Assembly (NCBI GenBank): GCA_023375675.1
Contig: JALQBC010000036.1
Span: 248,001 to 312,000, forward strand
Origin: Cytospora piceicola
Lineage: Eukaryota; Ascomycota; Sordariomycetes; Diaporthales; Cytosporaceae
Length of the DNA stretch: 64,000 bases
Reading direction: 5' to 3'
Shown here: positions 11,944-22,997 of the stretch, in pieces
How the letters are laid out: each line of letters begins with the position of its first letter
Numbering within the stretch: position 1 is the first letter of the stretch
Program-made: the position numbers and the translations under genes
Notes under the pieces: model-generated
The model's input: the letters and a program-made list of their open reading frames with translations, nothing else
What the model was told of the DNA's origin: nothing
Database searches by the model: none

Positions 11944-13446
11944 ATGTCTGAACAACAGCCCGTTCGAGAGAGCGATTGGCAGGGCGTAGAGAATACAGTC
12001 TCTGATGAGGAGGAGGCAAGGGTCATCTTCTGCTCCCTGGATTCTTTTCTGTAAGTCCTTTCCTCCATTAAGTACTTCAATTCTCACTTTTTCGTCACTG
12101 TTATTTCCACCGGACTTCGCGCCCACCAAAATCATCACTCAACTTAATAGCATGGGCTGGATTCAGCTTCAGCTCGAGAGGAAGTTGACTCCATATGAAC
12201 TGGACATGAGTTATGTCACAAGTGGCTTACTTAGTTTAGTATAATGATGGTCTTTCTTCGCTTCTTCTTCGACATATACAGCCATTGATACTCTCAGAAG
12301 CTGACCAGATCTAGGCAATATGGCAGGGTGGCACATTTCAACGTCACTCATATGCGTCGACAGTCTTTTTATGCACTGCCCGAGGCTCACTGGAAGATGT
12401 TGGCCGCGCCCCCATTCAACTACCTCGAGACTCTGGACAAGGTCGACGCTGCTATCGACTACAATGCTGAACTTGCCCGGACCATCGTTAAGTATGGCCT
12501 ACGGAGTTTTCAGGTCATAGAGACTACGGACGTGGGTGATTTCCCCGTCATGCCTGATGAGTGGGTTGGTGTCGCGAAATACGGAGATATCGATAAGGCG
12601 AGGTCAACTATCCGACAATTCTACCGTGACTGGTCCGCTGAGGGAGCAGAGGAGAGAGAGGCTTGTTATGGTCCTATCAAGCAGGCCCTGGCAACCGAGC
12701 GGAGCAAGCATCCGGAAACTCAACATCTGAAGGTTCTCGTGCCAGGTGCCGGTCTGGGCCGGTTGGTCTTCGACCTGTGTCTGGCTGGTTACGAAACCGA
12801 AGGCAATGAAATCTCCTATCACCAGCTGCTGGCGTCTTCCTATATACTCAATAATTGCCGCGCCGCTGGACAGCACACTGTTCACCCTTGGATACATAGC
12901 TTCTCGAACCATCTCACTAGAGACCGTCATCTTCAGGGCTACAAGATTCCGGATGTTTATCCAGCCACAGCCATTGCCAACGCAGAGAACCCAGGAGCCA
13001 TGACAATGTGCGCAGCAGACTTCCTCTGCTTGTACATGGATCAAGACCACGAGGCCATGTACGACGCTGTGGCAACCGTTTTCTTCCTCGATACCGCGCC
13101 CAATCTGATTCGCTACCTGCAGACAATTTTCCACTGTCTTAAGCCCGGCGGTGTTCTGATCAACATCGGTCCTCTCCTGTGGCACTTCGAGGACAGAGCT
13201 CCTGGAACACACGGCCATGATGACGATGGTGACGGAGAACATGACCCCAACAACACCACAGGCATTGCTGACCCTGGCAATTTCGAGCTTTCCGATGATG
13301 AGGTCAGGGCGCTGGTTGAGAAACTGGGTTTCGTCGTGGAGAAGTGGGAGAGCAACATCCGTGCCCCCTATATCCAGGATCCAGACTCTATGCTGCAGAC
13401 GGTTTACTATGCGACCTCCTGGGTGGCTCGCAAGCCTCTCGCTTAG
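11944..13446 (+). CDS. Carnosine N-methyltransferase-like (N2227 family) protein
   Basis: SAM-dependent methyltransferase of the N2227/CARNMT1 family (yeast YNL092W), which methylates histidine-containing dipeptides such as carnosine; the fungal substrate is uncertain. Exons 11944-12050 and 12315-13446. The intron of 264 nt is the longest in the window, with a GTAAGT donor, a GCTGACC branch site near 12300 and a CTAG acceptor. The join makes a leucine codon and yields 412 residues. Exon 1 encodes an acidic N-terminus (MSEQQPVRESDWQGVENTV). The SAM motif is VLVPGAGLGRLVFDL, followed by GYETEGNEISYHQL. Downstream come VATVFFLDTAPNLIRYL and LKPGGVLINIGPLLWHF, both characteristic of the family. 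A short Asp/His-rich insert (HGHDDDGDGEHD) lies before the C-terminal part. The second exon alone has no ATG at its 5' end, so the upstream exon is needed. Confidence 0.92.
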
Positions 13447-14841
13447 GTGTATTTGGTGTTCTTCCCCTGCGGATTAGTCTCACGAGAGGACGATTATGTG
13501 CGACTGGGGTATACATTTATGACTGCATGAGCACGACTCCGAGATTTCTGTTAGATGTCTGAGTGGCTTGGAGATGTATGATAACGACGAACGTACGCAA
13601 GGGTCTTACCAATGGCCATGCGGAGGGGAGAGCTATCGCGTATTTGAGGACGAGAGGCTGAGCTCACCTACTGAGGCGCAGCATTCCATGCTTCTCAACA
13701 AGCAGACACGAGAGCGGAACAGCTCAACACTGGAGAATATGCGAGGATAACTGTACGAGTACGAGAGCTTGAAACTCACGTCCGGCAAAGTCAAGCCACT
13801 GTCGGCGAATAATCCATGGAAAACACCACATGATGCCGCATGCATGCACCCCTTTTAAGATCCCCTGGTTGTGCAAACACCTGCATCAGAAAACACTCAG
13901 ATGCGTTGAGATGTGTCGCCGCCAAGTCAGGAAGACCCATATGCTGCCTTCGTGCTGTTCGGGTACACATCGAGTAAGCCACCGATGCTAATCAAGATCA
14001 TAACACAGACAGCTAAGTACACGATAGCTGTCAAAGGCCAGCCGAAACTCTGACGGTAGAGATACGTGGACGCGTTGACAGACATGCTAGGAAGGCTGCG
14101 AATGTGGAGGACTATACCAAAAAGGAGTTTGGGTGAAGAGTGTGACTCTTTTCATCGGGTCATTAGAGAAAAGTACAGACTCAGGTCAACTCGCAGGAAT
14201 CCCGGGCAAAGTCAGTTTATCTTTCCTAACCAAGTCCTTCAATCATGGATCTGGCCATTAGTAGGCATTGTTACGTGTGCGGGAGCCTTCGGTTGCAAGT
14301 GCGGCAGACTATGAATTCACCAGGCTTTTGTGACGAGTTCAACCCAGTACAAGGTGTACAGAGGAACCTGTGGTCAGGTAAGGCTCCACACACAACTTCC
14401 TTACAAGTAAAACCGGATAGACAAAAACTCGTGTTGCACTACATGCAAGACATATACCGCCCGCCACTACACCACATCCTATACACTATTCGCGGCCATC
14501 TTTCGACCATGACTGTTACGGTGGACGGTATAAATAACACTGCGGCTGAAGGCGCTTCAAGTTCCCTTGTACGTGCCGCCGTGGCAAGAAGGTACGGGCG
14601 ACACAAAGGTTGGGGGCTACGCTGGGTGTTTCTGGGTGAAGCTACCGGGTTGCATAAAGAAGGCTCTGGGTATTTCGAAGACCCAACATGGCGTTTCTCT
14701 TCTAGGTATTCGTTTTCAACATATCGAGTTCGACAGAGCCTCCAGGACGTCCATCCATGCTATCGTTTCTAGGCCACAGGCCATGAACACTGAGCTCTAT
14801 CCTTTGCCCTTCATCAGCATCGGCAAGACCACCCCCAAGAA
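13447..14841. other. Intergenic, no gene recognised
   Basis: The longest ORF is a 175-codon plus-strand frame at 14245-14772 with no recognisable domain and a mixed composition rich in R, S and Y. I regard it as chance. The right end is the leader of the downstream membrane-protein gene. Confidence 0.45.
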
Positions 14842-16016
14842 ATGAAACCCACCACGGCCGCCCTCCTCCCCGCCCTCGGGCTCGTCCAGCTGCTCTCCTC
14901 CCCCGTCTCCGCCCAGGCCGCCCCGAACCACCAGTTCGACGCCTTCTTCCCCGGCTGGGACGCCATGATCCAGGAGATCCTCGAGGCCAACTGCAGCCGG
15001 CAGTACGCCGCCTACACCAGCGGCAGGGTCGGGCCCGAGGGCCAGGCCTACATGGGCTTCCCGGTCATCGAGTGCGTGCTGCAGCAGTTCCCCGAGTTCC
15101 GCAAGTCCGAGATGGCCGCCTCCGCCGTCATCCTGGGCCTGCTTCCCACGACGCTGCAGAGTCTGGGTAGCACGAGCGCCGAGACGAGCGTGCTTGCGCT
15201 GCGGAGGCCGGGGCTGGCGCTCCTGGTGAGGTTTTTTTTTTCTCTTTGGCCGACCCCTTTCGTTTGTCAAAGACTGACTCCTCCATCCCGAAGTGCGCTG
15301 CAGGGAGCCCGGCAGTCCGGAGGATGACCGGCGGCGGATTCGTCAAGACCATCTCGGCCATCATCCACAAGGCGCGCCACAACGAGGCGAGCGTGTTTGT
15401 GCTGCCCGGCCTGAGCTCCGCGCGGATCCCGCCGATGTACTGGCTGTGGGTCAGCGTGATTGAGTATGTGGTGGTCGGCTGTGCCGTGGCCAACGTGATG
15501 CTACTGACGTACCAGCTGGGAGTGCATGCTATCGTCATCTTCTCGCCCCGGACGATCATCTTGATGCCGCTGTGGACGGCCCTCGCCGTGGTGATCCACT
15601 TGGCTGGCGTCTTCGCCTTGTACTTGCGCGTACGCCTCCTGGAGATGACGGACAAGAAACGCAGGAGAGGGGGCTTCTGGGTCCCGGATGAGTTCGTCCC
15701 GTCTATCTTCCAGTCGCCGAAAATATGGGAGTGGAGGACGGAAAATATCTGGTTCCAGGTTACGACGTGGATGCTCAGTGTTGGAACTGTTGCGCACACT
15801 CTATTTGGAACATTGATCTTGTCGAGTCTATTGTTCTTCAGCGTGGCCGACTCGGTCACTATTGTTGGGAGGTATGCAGCTAGTACTATTGCGTGCAGGA
15901 CGGTGTTGAGGTTCGAACTGGCTGGGATGAGCGAGGCGACGAAGCATGAAGAAATCGAAGGAATACCACAGGATATTGAGCTTACAACGGGTCCGAAACG
16001 AAGACGGTTGACATAG
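14842..16016 (+). CDS. Multi-pass membrane protein with signal peptide, function unknown
   Basis: Fungal membrane protein of unknown role. Exons 14842-15225 and 15294-16016 give 368 residues. The first 25 residues form a signal peptide (hydrophobic ALLPALGLVQLLSS, cleavage likely after VSA). A small extracellular domain with Cys (ANCSRQY, IECVL) follows, then a hydrophobic stretch (SAVILGLLPTTLQSLGS). Exon 2 has three further membrane segments, around MYWLWVSVIEYVVVGCAVANVML, LMPLWTALAVVIHLAGVFALYL and TWMLSVGTVAHTLFGTLILSSLLFF, and a basic cytosolic tail ending KRRRLT. The intron (68 nt, GTGAGG donor, CTGAC branch) needs an AAG acceptor to keep the frame and to rebuild a RPGLALL-CAAGSPAVRR junction. 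The nearby CAG acceptors at 15303 and 15315 shift the frame, so this boundary is the least certain part. Confidence 0.75.
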
Positions 16017-16099
16017 GCTTATGTGTCGGTCATCATTATTGGTGAGAATCTGTCGGAGAGGTTGGGCAGGTCTCGAGGAAGCATGGATGCCTCCTCTCC

Positions 16100-17086
16100 C
16101 TACAACTTCGCCTCCCCAGGCCCCAACAACTCCCCTCTCACCCACATCGAACCCCCATCAATAGCAATGGCATCCCCATTGACGTGGCTCCCAGCCCGAG
16201 AGCACAAATACACCACGGCCCCGGCTATATCCTCCGGCCTCCCCAGCCTCCTCATAGGGTTCGCCGCCGCGAGCCTCCTCGTCCCCCCGCTCATCTCCAT
16301 CAGCCCGTTCGACATCTTGGTCGGGAAGAACCCGGGGCATATGCTGTTCACGGTGATGTGCCTCGGCCCCAGCTCCAGAGCCAGGTTCCGGCCGAGGTGC
16401 AGCACGCCCGCCTTGCTGGCCGAGTACCCGAACGTGGCCTGGCCGCCCAGCGTGCCGACGCCGAGCCCCGCCACCGACGACGTGATGACGACCCTGCTCG
16501 GGTCCTCGACGGCGGCGCGCCTCTGCAGCAGCGGGGCGAACAGCCTGATGGTGTTGAACACGGCGCGCACGTTGAGGTCCATGACCTTGGCGAAGGCGCT
16601 GTCCGGGTGCGTGTCGAAGGCCTCGCCCCACGTGGCGCCGGCGTTGGCGAGGAGGATGTCGACGTGGTCCGTGTGGCCCCTCACGCCCTCCAGGAGGGCC
16701 TGGACGCCCTCCACCGTGCTGCTGTCCGCGGGCACGGAGATGGCTCGTGCCCCGGGGGCGAGGTTGGGCAGGGCGTTGAGGAGCTTGACTGCCTCCTCGC
16801 AGGCCTTGGCCTTGCGGGAGGAGATGAAGACTTTGGAGCAGCCTGCTTGGAGGAGTCTAGAGTAGGGGAAAGGAGGAGAGAATGAATTAGAATTGCTTTC
16901 GAGCTTTCCAGGATAGAGTATCTTCTCTCTTTCTTCTTTTCTATCCTTTGTCTTGGTCCTTGGTACAGTGACGACTCACGCTGAAGCTGCTGTCAACCCC
17001 AAGCCTCGAGAGCCTCCAGTGACAACGGCGACTTTCCCGTTGAGGCTGAATAGGGACGAGAAGTCCTGGATATTGACGTCCTCCAT
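16100..17086 (-). CDS. Short-chain dehydrogenase/reductase (SDR)
   Basis: Classical NAD(P)-dependent SDR, probably a cytosolic oxidoreductase of the 3-oxoacyl-reductase-like type; the substrate is unknown. Exons on the minus strand: 17086-16980 and 16856-16100, with a 123-nt intron (GTGAGT...CTCTAG). The join keeps frame and gives 287 residues. The cofactor motif TGGSRGLG is at residues 23-30, NAG at 107-109, the catalytic serine in ITSSVAG near 162, and the YSASK pair Tyr180/Lys184. The C-terminus has the usual PGFFPTKM and GDAIAIDGGSMW segments. Its 3' end faces the membrane-protein gene, with only 83 bp between the two stop codons, so the transcripts probably overlap tail to tail. The listed start ATGGAGGACGTC is the first in-frame ATG before the Rossmann motif. 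Confidence 0.92.
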
Positions 17087-17798
17087 ATTTTTTCTTTGTC
17101 TAGTGTAGGTCTTCTGAAATATCGGCTTAGCTTTGAATATCCCGAAGTTGTTTCCTTGGGGAACTCACTATATACAAACTCACAACTCACAATTCACAAC
17201 TCGTTAAACTATAAAGAGATCTAATCCGTGGGATATATATATATGACGGTAGACCCTGGTTGATGGTGTTCGGAAGTGGTAAACGTGTTGTAAGTGCAGA
17301 TTGATATGAACATTGTCCTCTAGAAGTCGGTGGACCTATATTAATCCCCAGTACGGAGGTGGAGTCCACGGCATTGACGTCTTGCGGGGAAACAAGCCGA
17401 GGCTCGGTTGTGTGTACCGGTGAGCACGGTTTAGGGACTTGCATCCGGAGATCGACTCGTTTGCCATGTACCGGTATACCTGGGACATTTGGTCAGTGGT
17501 GCGGACACGAGTACGCATGAAGCCACTGTTTGCTATGCAAAGGTAAGTCCCCATTATTTACAGATCATATATGTACTACCTAAGCCAGGTACTTTGATGC
17601 ACCTAGCCCAGGAGTGACTACATCATATACAGGCCATGTTTTATACAGGCTTTGAACTCCATGCTGAATTCTTGCGTCGTGTTGCGTCGTGGGCCCGCCC
17701 TGGATATCTCGAATGTCTCTCCCTTTCTTTCGTAGCTACTAACAATACAGTTTCCCCTTTAAACACACCCGCTTTATCCTGGTATTTCGCTGGGTTTC
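17087..17798. other. Intergenic, no gene recognised
   Basis: This 0.7-kb spacer lies between the SDR start and the stop of the HERP-like gene, both on the minus strand. Only short ORFs are present. It should contain the SDR promoter and the 3' untranslated region of the HERP-like gene. Confidence 0.5.
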
Positions 17799-20171
17799 TC
17801 AAGATGCCGCGATAGACTGCTGCTGCTGCGGCTGCTGCTGCTGCTGCTCATTTCCTCCACCAGCTCCGCCTCCAGAAGCACCGCCGTGACCCCCCTCAAC
17901 AGACGCAACTGCCGCATCGACTGCCGCAGCAGTGGCTTCCGCAGCCTCCCGATCCGCAGCCTCCCTGCGCTCCCTCTCAGCGCGCTCATCGGCCTCTCTC
18001 CTCTCCCTTTCTGCCCGTTCCTGGGCCTCCAGATTTGCGATATGCCGCTCAGCCACTCCTGGTGCGATACTAGCAAGGAACAGGAGACCGGCTCTCTCGA
18101 GGCGGCGCACCTGGTCAAGAAGCCAATTCGCATTCTGCTCTTGTCTCTGAGCCACTAATCGCGCAGCGACCCCGGCTGGGTCCGGCTGGACTCGCTGGTG
18201 CCGAGGCCGGGGTGCTGCGTCGTTGTTCTCGCCATCCTGTGCTGCCGCCGCGGCGTTGTTTCCATTACCCTCGCGATTCCTGTTCGGATCAGGACCGCCA
18301 AGTGGGATCAGGCCTTCTAAGTGCTGCCGCACTGGATGGAACATATGATTGGCTATACCGTTGAGGAGACCGGTGTTGATGAGGAAGACAGCTGTCGCAA
18401 CAGACATGATGGTGAACCAGCGCGTCCAGCTCGTATCAGAGGAGGTGAACCACCACACAAACACAGTCAGTCTGATCATTAGCCATATATGAGGCCACAA
18501 TGCTGCAAGTAGAGCACCGGCGACACCTGCCTCGGGATTTGCCACATGCCCACGGGCAACTGGCCGGACCTGAGCCGGGTGCTGTGGTCGCTCCTGCTGC
18601 TGTACTGCGGGGCCTTGGTATAAATTCACTCGTATATTTCCTTCTTGGGGTGCCTGTTGCTGAGCAGCCGTAGCAGGCTGCGGCTGCCCGGCCTGATGGA
18701 CGTGATCGGTCGTTGGTTCTGGCCGTGCTGGTGGCTGCGGTTGCAGCTGCAGCTGATGCAACAGGGAATGTAAGCTGGACACCACAGGCATGGGGTTTCG
18801 TGCTGCGGGAGTGTAATATACGTCTGAATGGTTGTTGATGAGCAAGGCTCGTGGCCCTTGGGGTGAATTCAAGATGTACACCTCCGGCTGATTTGGCGTG
18901 GACGACCTCATGGCGGTTTGTGGTGGGGCTGACGCGCTTCCATAGCTAGATGCCCTTATGGCGTCCGGTGTAGCAGTCCTGCTAAGCGGAACCGTAGGTA
19001 CCGTGGAGCTAGCTCTTCTGGACACTGTAACTCCAGGAGGCTGGATTGGTTGCCGTTGGTAGCCCCGGTTCAGGTTCCCGAGTGAGGCGCCTGAAGCGCT
19101 TCGCTGCATGGCGTCGGTCATCATGGACGTTGCTTGGCTGGCGTCCGCATTTCGCATGATATTCTGAACGTCGTTGGTCGAGAAAGGACCCCCAGGTGCA
19201 GGAACGCCCGTGTGACCTTGTTGTAGGTTCAAGGGGAAGACCTGGCCGTTTGGGGCAATGAATGCCGAGTTCGTCATGACGCGAATGACTTCACCGTTGG
19301 GGCCGTACGTCTCCCGGACGTGGCCTTGATATTCGGGGCGAGGGCTGTTCCCTCCCTGGCCGAGGTTCGTTGGTATCTGCTGATAGCCCGCCTGTTCCGG
19401 TACACCGTGCAAGCCCATCGAAGCTCTTGGCTGATGGCCCGGGTTCGCCATGGGCCGCTGGGCCAACTGATTCCTGTATTGTTGAAGAAGCTGCTGCTGT
19501 TGAGCAAGCATTTGTGCGGCGGTTGGGTTTGCCGGCGCTGGCATCCCAAAACCTGGACCGAGGAAGGGTAGGTGAGGCTGGGCTGCCGCGGGTGGTGGTC
19601 TGCCATAGGATGACAGTAGAGGGTGATGATGGTGGCCATGGTTTTGGACATGGTTATGAGGTTGTCGCTGTGGATTCAGGGCAGAAGGAACGCTTGGTAC
19701 TCTAGTATTGGGAGTCGGCGCAGGCGCAGGGGCGTTGCCATGGGAGGCAGCTGGTTGGCCGGAGGGTGGGTGATGGTCGCTGAGGTCCCGGACGACGAGG
19801 TGAACAGCGATCTGATCAGAGTCTCGAAGCTGCAGAAGAAGCAGCTGGTCAGCTTGCGATGCTATCTGGGTCACTGCGGTTAAGAGAAATGTATGGCGTA
19901 CCTTTTGCTGTCCAAAAACCTCCAGCAGAGTGTCATTCTCGCGACTTAGCAGCTTGCCCTGGTGTATCAAGCGTTGTTGTTCATTGCTTGGCTTTGCGTC
20001 CAGAGCATCACGGATTCGCTCCTTTAGCTGGGCAACAGTCGTTGTGGCCGGGAGGCCAGGAAAGTTCAAGGGGGCGTTGACAGCGACTGAAGGAGAAACG
20101 ATCGAGATGTTGGCGGAGAGCGAATCCCCCTCAGAGGGAGGAGCAGCTGATGAGGTTGCCTCTGCAGCCAT
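17799..20171 (-). CDS. HERP-like ubiquitin-fold ER membrane protein
   Basis: Resembles HERPUD-type proteins: an N-terminal ubiquitin-like domain and a membrane hairpin, a class linked to ER-associated degradation. The start is the ATG at 20171. Exons are 20171-19902 and 19829-17799 (766 residues), with a 72-nt intron (GTACGC donor, GCTGACC branch, TTCTGCAG acceptor). The intron is a multiple of three and has no stop, so unspliced RNA would still be read through. The ubiquitin fold covers roughly residues 25-105 (TVAQLKERIRDAL, RLIHQGKLL, IAVHLVVRD). A long disordered Pro/Gln/His-rich middle follows. Two adjacent hydrophobic segments lie around residues 525-585 (ALWPHIWLMIRLTVFVWWF and FTIMSVATAVFLINTGLL). 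The C-terminus has an Arg/Glu-rich, Ala-rich helix and a poly-Gln tail. A Dsc-complex subunit is an alternative reading. Confidence 0.75.
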   Translation of the reverse strand: MAAEATSSAAPPSEGDSLSANISIVSPSVAVNAPLNFPGLPATTTVAQLKERIRDALDAKPSNEQQRLIHQGKLLSRENDTLLEVFGQQKVRHTFLLTAVTQIASQADQLLLLQLRDSDQIAVHLVVRDLSDHHPPSGQPAASHGNAPAPAPTPNTRVPSVPSALNPQRQPHNHVQNHGHHHHPLLSSYGRPPPAAAQPHLPFLGPGFGMPAPANPTAAQMLAQQQQLLQQYRNQLAQRPMANPGHQPRASMGLHGVPEQAGYQQIPTNLGQGGNSPRPEYQGHVRETYGPNGEVIRVMTNSAFIAPNGQVFPLNLQQGHTGVPAPGGPFSTNDVQNIMRNADASQATSMMTDAMQRSASGASLGNLNRGYQRQPIQPPGVTVSRRASSTVPTVPLSRTATPDAIRASSYGSASAPPQTAMRSSTPNQPEVYILNSPQGPRALLINNHSDVYYTPAARNPMPVVSSLHSLLHQLQLQPQPPARPEPTTDHVHQAGQPQPATAAQQQAPQEGNIRVNLYQGPAVQQQERPQHPAQVRPVARGHVANPEAGVAGALLAALWPHIWLMIRLTVFVWWFTSSDTSWTRWFTIMSVATAVFLINTGLLNGIANHMFHPVRQHLEGLIPLGGPDPNRNREGNGNNAAAAAQDGENNDAAPRPRHQRVQPDPAGVAARLVAQRQEQNANWLLDQVRRLERAGLLFLASIAPGVAERHIANLEAQERAERERREADERAERERREAADREAAEATAAAVDAAVASVEGGHGGASGGGAGGGNEQQQQQPQQQQSIAAS

Positions 20172-20865
20172 GGTCCACAAACTTCACTTCGCAAGGGAAA
20201 TGGGCTGCTTCCTACTATCTTGTCGACATTGATCGATCGGCGACGGAGGTGGTATGTCGATAGGCAAGCAATAGGCACGGAGAGTAGAAGTGGTTGCTCT
20301 TAAACAGATGCCTCTTGTCTCTTGTCAGGGTGCGTGGTACGTGGTGCGTGGTGCGTGCACAAAGAAAAGGCTATTGCTATGTGATGTTTTGATTTCACTT
20401 CCTGCAATGTTGAATCATCGGCCGTTGGTCGATCGCATTTTCGGAGGGTTGGTAATTAAGACCCAACAATCAGCTATTCAGAAAGGACAGCTTGTCATGA
20501 AGATGCAAAGTGATCACTGAACCCCGGAACGTCTGTAAATGGTGTCGTGTGTGAGTGTAAGAATAGGCTAGAGTGCTTAGGTATTAATAAGGAGGTAGTA
20601 GTAGTGATAGTAGGCAAGGTAGCAAGTAGGTTGTGAAGGGATTCACACAGTAACACAGTGGGTTATTCCGTATCTACTCCGTATTTGCTCAAGTAGGTAC
20701 CTACATAGGCCTGATAGGTAGTTGGTAGGCAAAGTACACCCGCAGTAAGCTCATGCCTGGGCCCGACGATACAAGGCCACATTGCAAGTTGGGGCCTCTA
20801 AATGTCGGCAGCAGTTCCAATTGGGCCCTTGCTCTTCTGAAGGGTTCAGGTGATCCAGGCAATCC

Positions 20866-20950
20866 AGGTACCCGATCAGCCGGTACGATACGGTACAGTA
20901 CGGTACAGTACCTAGGGTAAGTACCTACCTAAGTACCTAAGGTACCTAGT
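20866..20950. repeat. Cluster of GGTAC/TACCTAGG palindromic units
   Basis: About 85 bp built of overlapping GGTACAGTAC and TACCTAAGTACC units, which are near-perfect inverted repeats of each other. Similar short motifs recur in other intergenic stretches of this window. Confidence 0.7.
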
Positions 20951-21015
20951 AGTGTAATGTAATCACACCTGGGCACCTGGGCAGTTACGGGGCGGTCAAA
21001 AACTGCAGGCTCCGG

Positions 21016-21064
21016 GCAGACGCAGATGCAGACGCAGACGCAAGAACAGACGCAAACGCAGACG
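21016..21064. repeat. Imperfect GCAGAC hexamer repeat
   Basis: Eight imperfect hexamer units (GCAGAC, GCAGAT, GCAAAC and variants) occupy about 49 bp upstream of PSD1. It is a simple sequence repeat with no coding role seen. Confidence 0.75.
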
Positions 21065-21302
21065 TCATATGGTAGCGGGTATTCTGGACCCATCAGTTCT
21101 ATCGGTGCAGCAGTGCAGCAGTGCAGCATTGCAAGCTCCATCTGCTCATCACTCTCGCGGACGACACAGCCTCACCGCACCCTACAACCCCTGATCATAC
21201 GATGGGTCTTTGCCGATATCGATAAGCCAGGATCAGATTGTCGCTTGTAAAAATAATTGCTACGGAACGGGCTCGAACTTGCCCTCCTTCCTCTCAGCAA
21301 CT

Positions 21303-22997
21303 ATGGCCTCAATGTCAAGGTCATTTGGCACTGGCCTCGCAAGAAGTGGGCTCTTGGGTGAGTCTGCTACCGGTCTGCGTTGCCCAGCCTGTCCACCACG
21401 ACAATCCCTCCACCAGATCGCTGTGCGCCCGACGCAGCAGCAATCTTCAACTCGTCAGTTGGCCATCGGCCGCGGCGCTCGTCGTCAATACTCCCAGCAG
21501 TCCCAGAAGCGTCCGAGGTTCTCTTCGAGGTTACGGATGGCATTGGGCAAGTCCAAGACCGAGTGGTACTTCATCCCTGTCGGAGTCGGCATTGGGTTCC
21601 TGGGATTGGTACAGGGCTACAAGGTTTACACGCGCGAGAAGGAGCGACAAGAGGAGGAAGAGGATGCAAGGAAACATAAGAGGCGTCCGCGCATAAGGCC
21701 GGAGGGACCATGGCAGGTCCAGATCATGTCGACCTTGCCTCTCAAGGCGTTGTCGAGGTTATGGGGCCGGTTCAACGAAGTAGACATCCCCTATTACTTC
21801 CGGGTTCCTGGCTTCAAGCTTTACTCTTGGGTATTCGGCGTCAAGTGAGTCCGCTTTTGATACTTGATATAACCTTTTCAACCAACTAATCTTTTGTCCA
21901 GTCTCGACGAAGTTTCCGAACCAGACCTACATGTCTATCCTAACCTGGCAGCTTTCTTCTACCGCACACTCAAGCCCGGCGTCCGACCTTTGGATCCCGG
22001 TCCAAATGCTCTGCTTTCACCCGCCGATGGCAGGGTACTGCAGTTTGGACAGATCCGAGGTGGCGACATCGAGCAGGTCAAGGGAATGACCTACAGCATT
22101 GATGCTCTCCTTGGCAAGAATACCCCTGCCGCCAGCATACGATCCGGTACTACCACGCCAGCCACAGACGACGGCATACCACTCCAAGAACAAGAAAAGC
22201 ACAAGGATGCAGAGATCGTCAAGCAAGATGAGGAGTTTGCGCGGGTCAACGGCATCTCATACTCCCTCCCCAGCCTATTGACCGGACCGAAAACCTCGAA
22301 GAAGGACGAAGTCGAAGACCAGTCTACTGACGCATCTCCAACCTCCGTCTCCGAAGTTCGCGCAGACCTTGCCCTCGGCGAACGTCCCTGGTATGACTTG
22401 CTGTCCCAGGAGAATCCCACTGCACTGTATTACGCCGTCGTCTACCTTGCGCCTGGTGACTACCACCGCTTCCACTCGCCTACGAACTGGGTGGTCGAAC
22501 GGCGACGCCACTTTGCCGGCGAGCTATTCAGCGTGTCTCCCTATCTTCAGCGAACCCTGCCAGGCCTCTTTACCCTCAACGAACGAGTGGTCCTTCTGGG
22601 CCGATGGCGCTGGGGCTTCTTCTCTTTCGTCCCCGTCGGCGCGACCAACGTTGGCTCTATCAAGGTCAACTTCGATCGTGAGCTTCGGACCAACAGCCTG
22701 ACGACGGATACCGCGGCTGATAGAGCGGCGGAGGAGGCCGCCAACCGGGGTGAGGCATACACCGGCTTCTCGGAGGCAACATACGAAACCGCGAGCTCTG
22801 TGTTGCAAGGGCACGCACTACGCAAGGGCGAAGAGATGGGAGGGTTCCAGCTGGGGAGCACCATCGTATTGGTCTTCGAGGCCCCGCTCGGCAAAGAGGA
22901 TGAGGGTGGCCAGGCCAAGGGAGGCTGGACCTGGCAGGTGGAGAAGGGCCAGAAGGTCAAGATGGGGCAATCCCTGGGAAGAGTTGAAGAGGAGTGA
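21303..22997 (+). CDS. PSD1: Mitochondrial phosphatidylserine decarboxylase
   Basis: Pyruvoyl-dependent enzyme of the mitochondrial inner membrane that converts phosphatidylserine to phosphatidylethanolamine. Exons 21303-21844 and 21902-22997 (57-nt intron, GTGAGT...TCCAG); the join makes Asn and gives 545 residues. The N-terminus is an Arg/Ser/Gln-rich presequence, followed by one membrane anchor near residues 86-105 (YFIPVGVGIGFLGLVQGY). Catalytic features are the SPADGRV aspartate, the GDYHRFHSP histidines and the LGST self-cleavage motif at residues 498-501 (22851-22862). Ser500 should become the pyruvoyl group, splitting the protein into beta and alpha chains. A Glu/Ser/Thr-rich insert lies between the DGRV and YHRFH blocks. 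The first in-frame ATG is at 21303, with another three codons later. Confidence 0.96.

Larger units (their letters stand above)
20172..21302. other. Divergent intergenic region rich in short repeats
   Basis: This 1.1-kb region lies between the HERP-like gene and PSD1, which point away from each other. Two repeat clusters lie in its right half (20866-20950 and 21016-21064). No gene is recognised. Confidence 0.5.

Noticed and set aside
14245..14772. 175-codon plus-strand ORF upstream of the membrane protein gene
   Set aside because: No domain, no signal peptide and no convincing splice link to the downstream gene.
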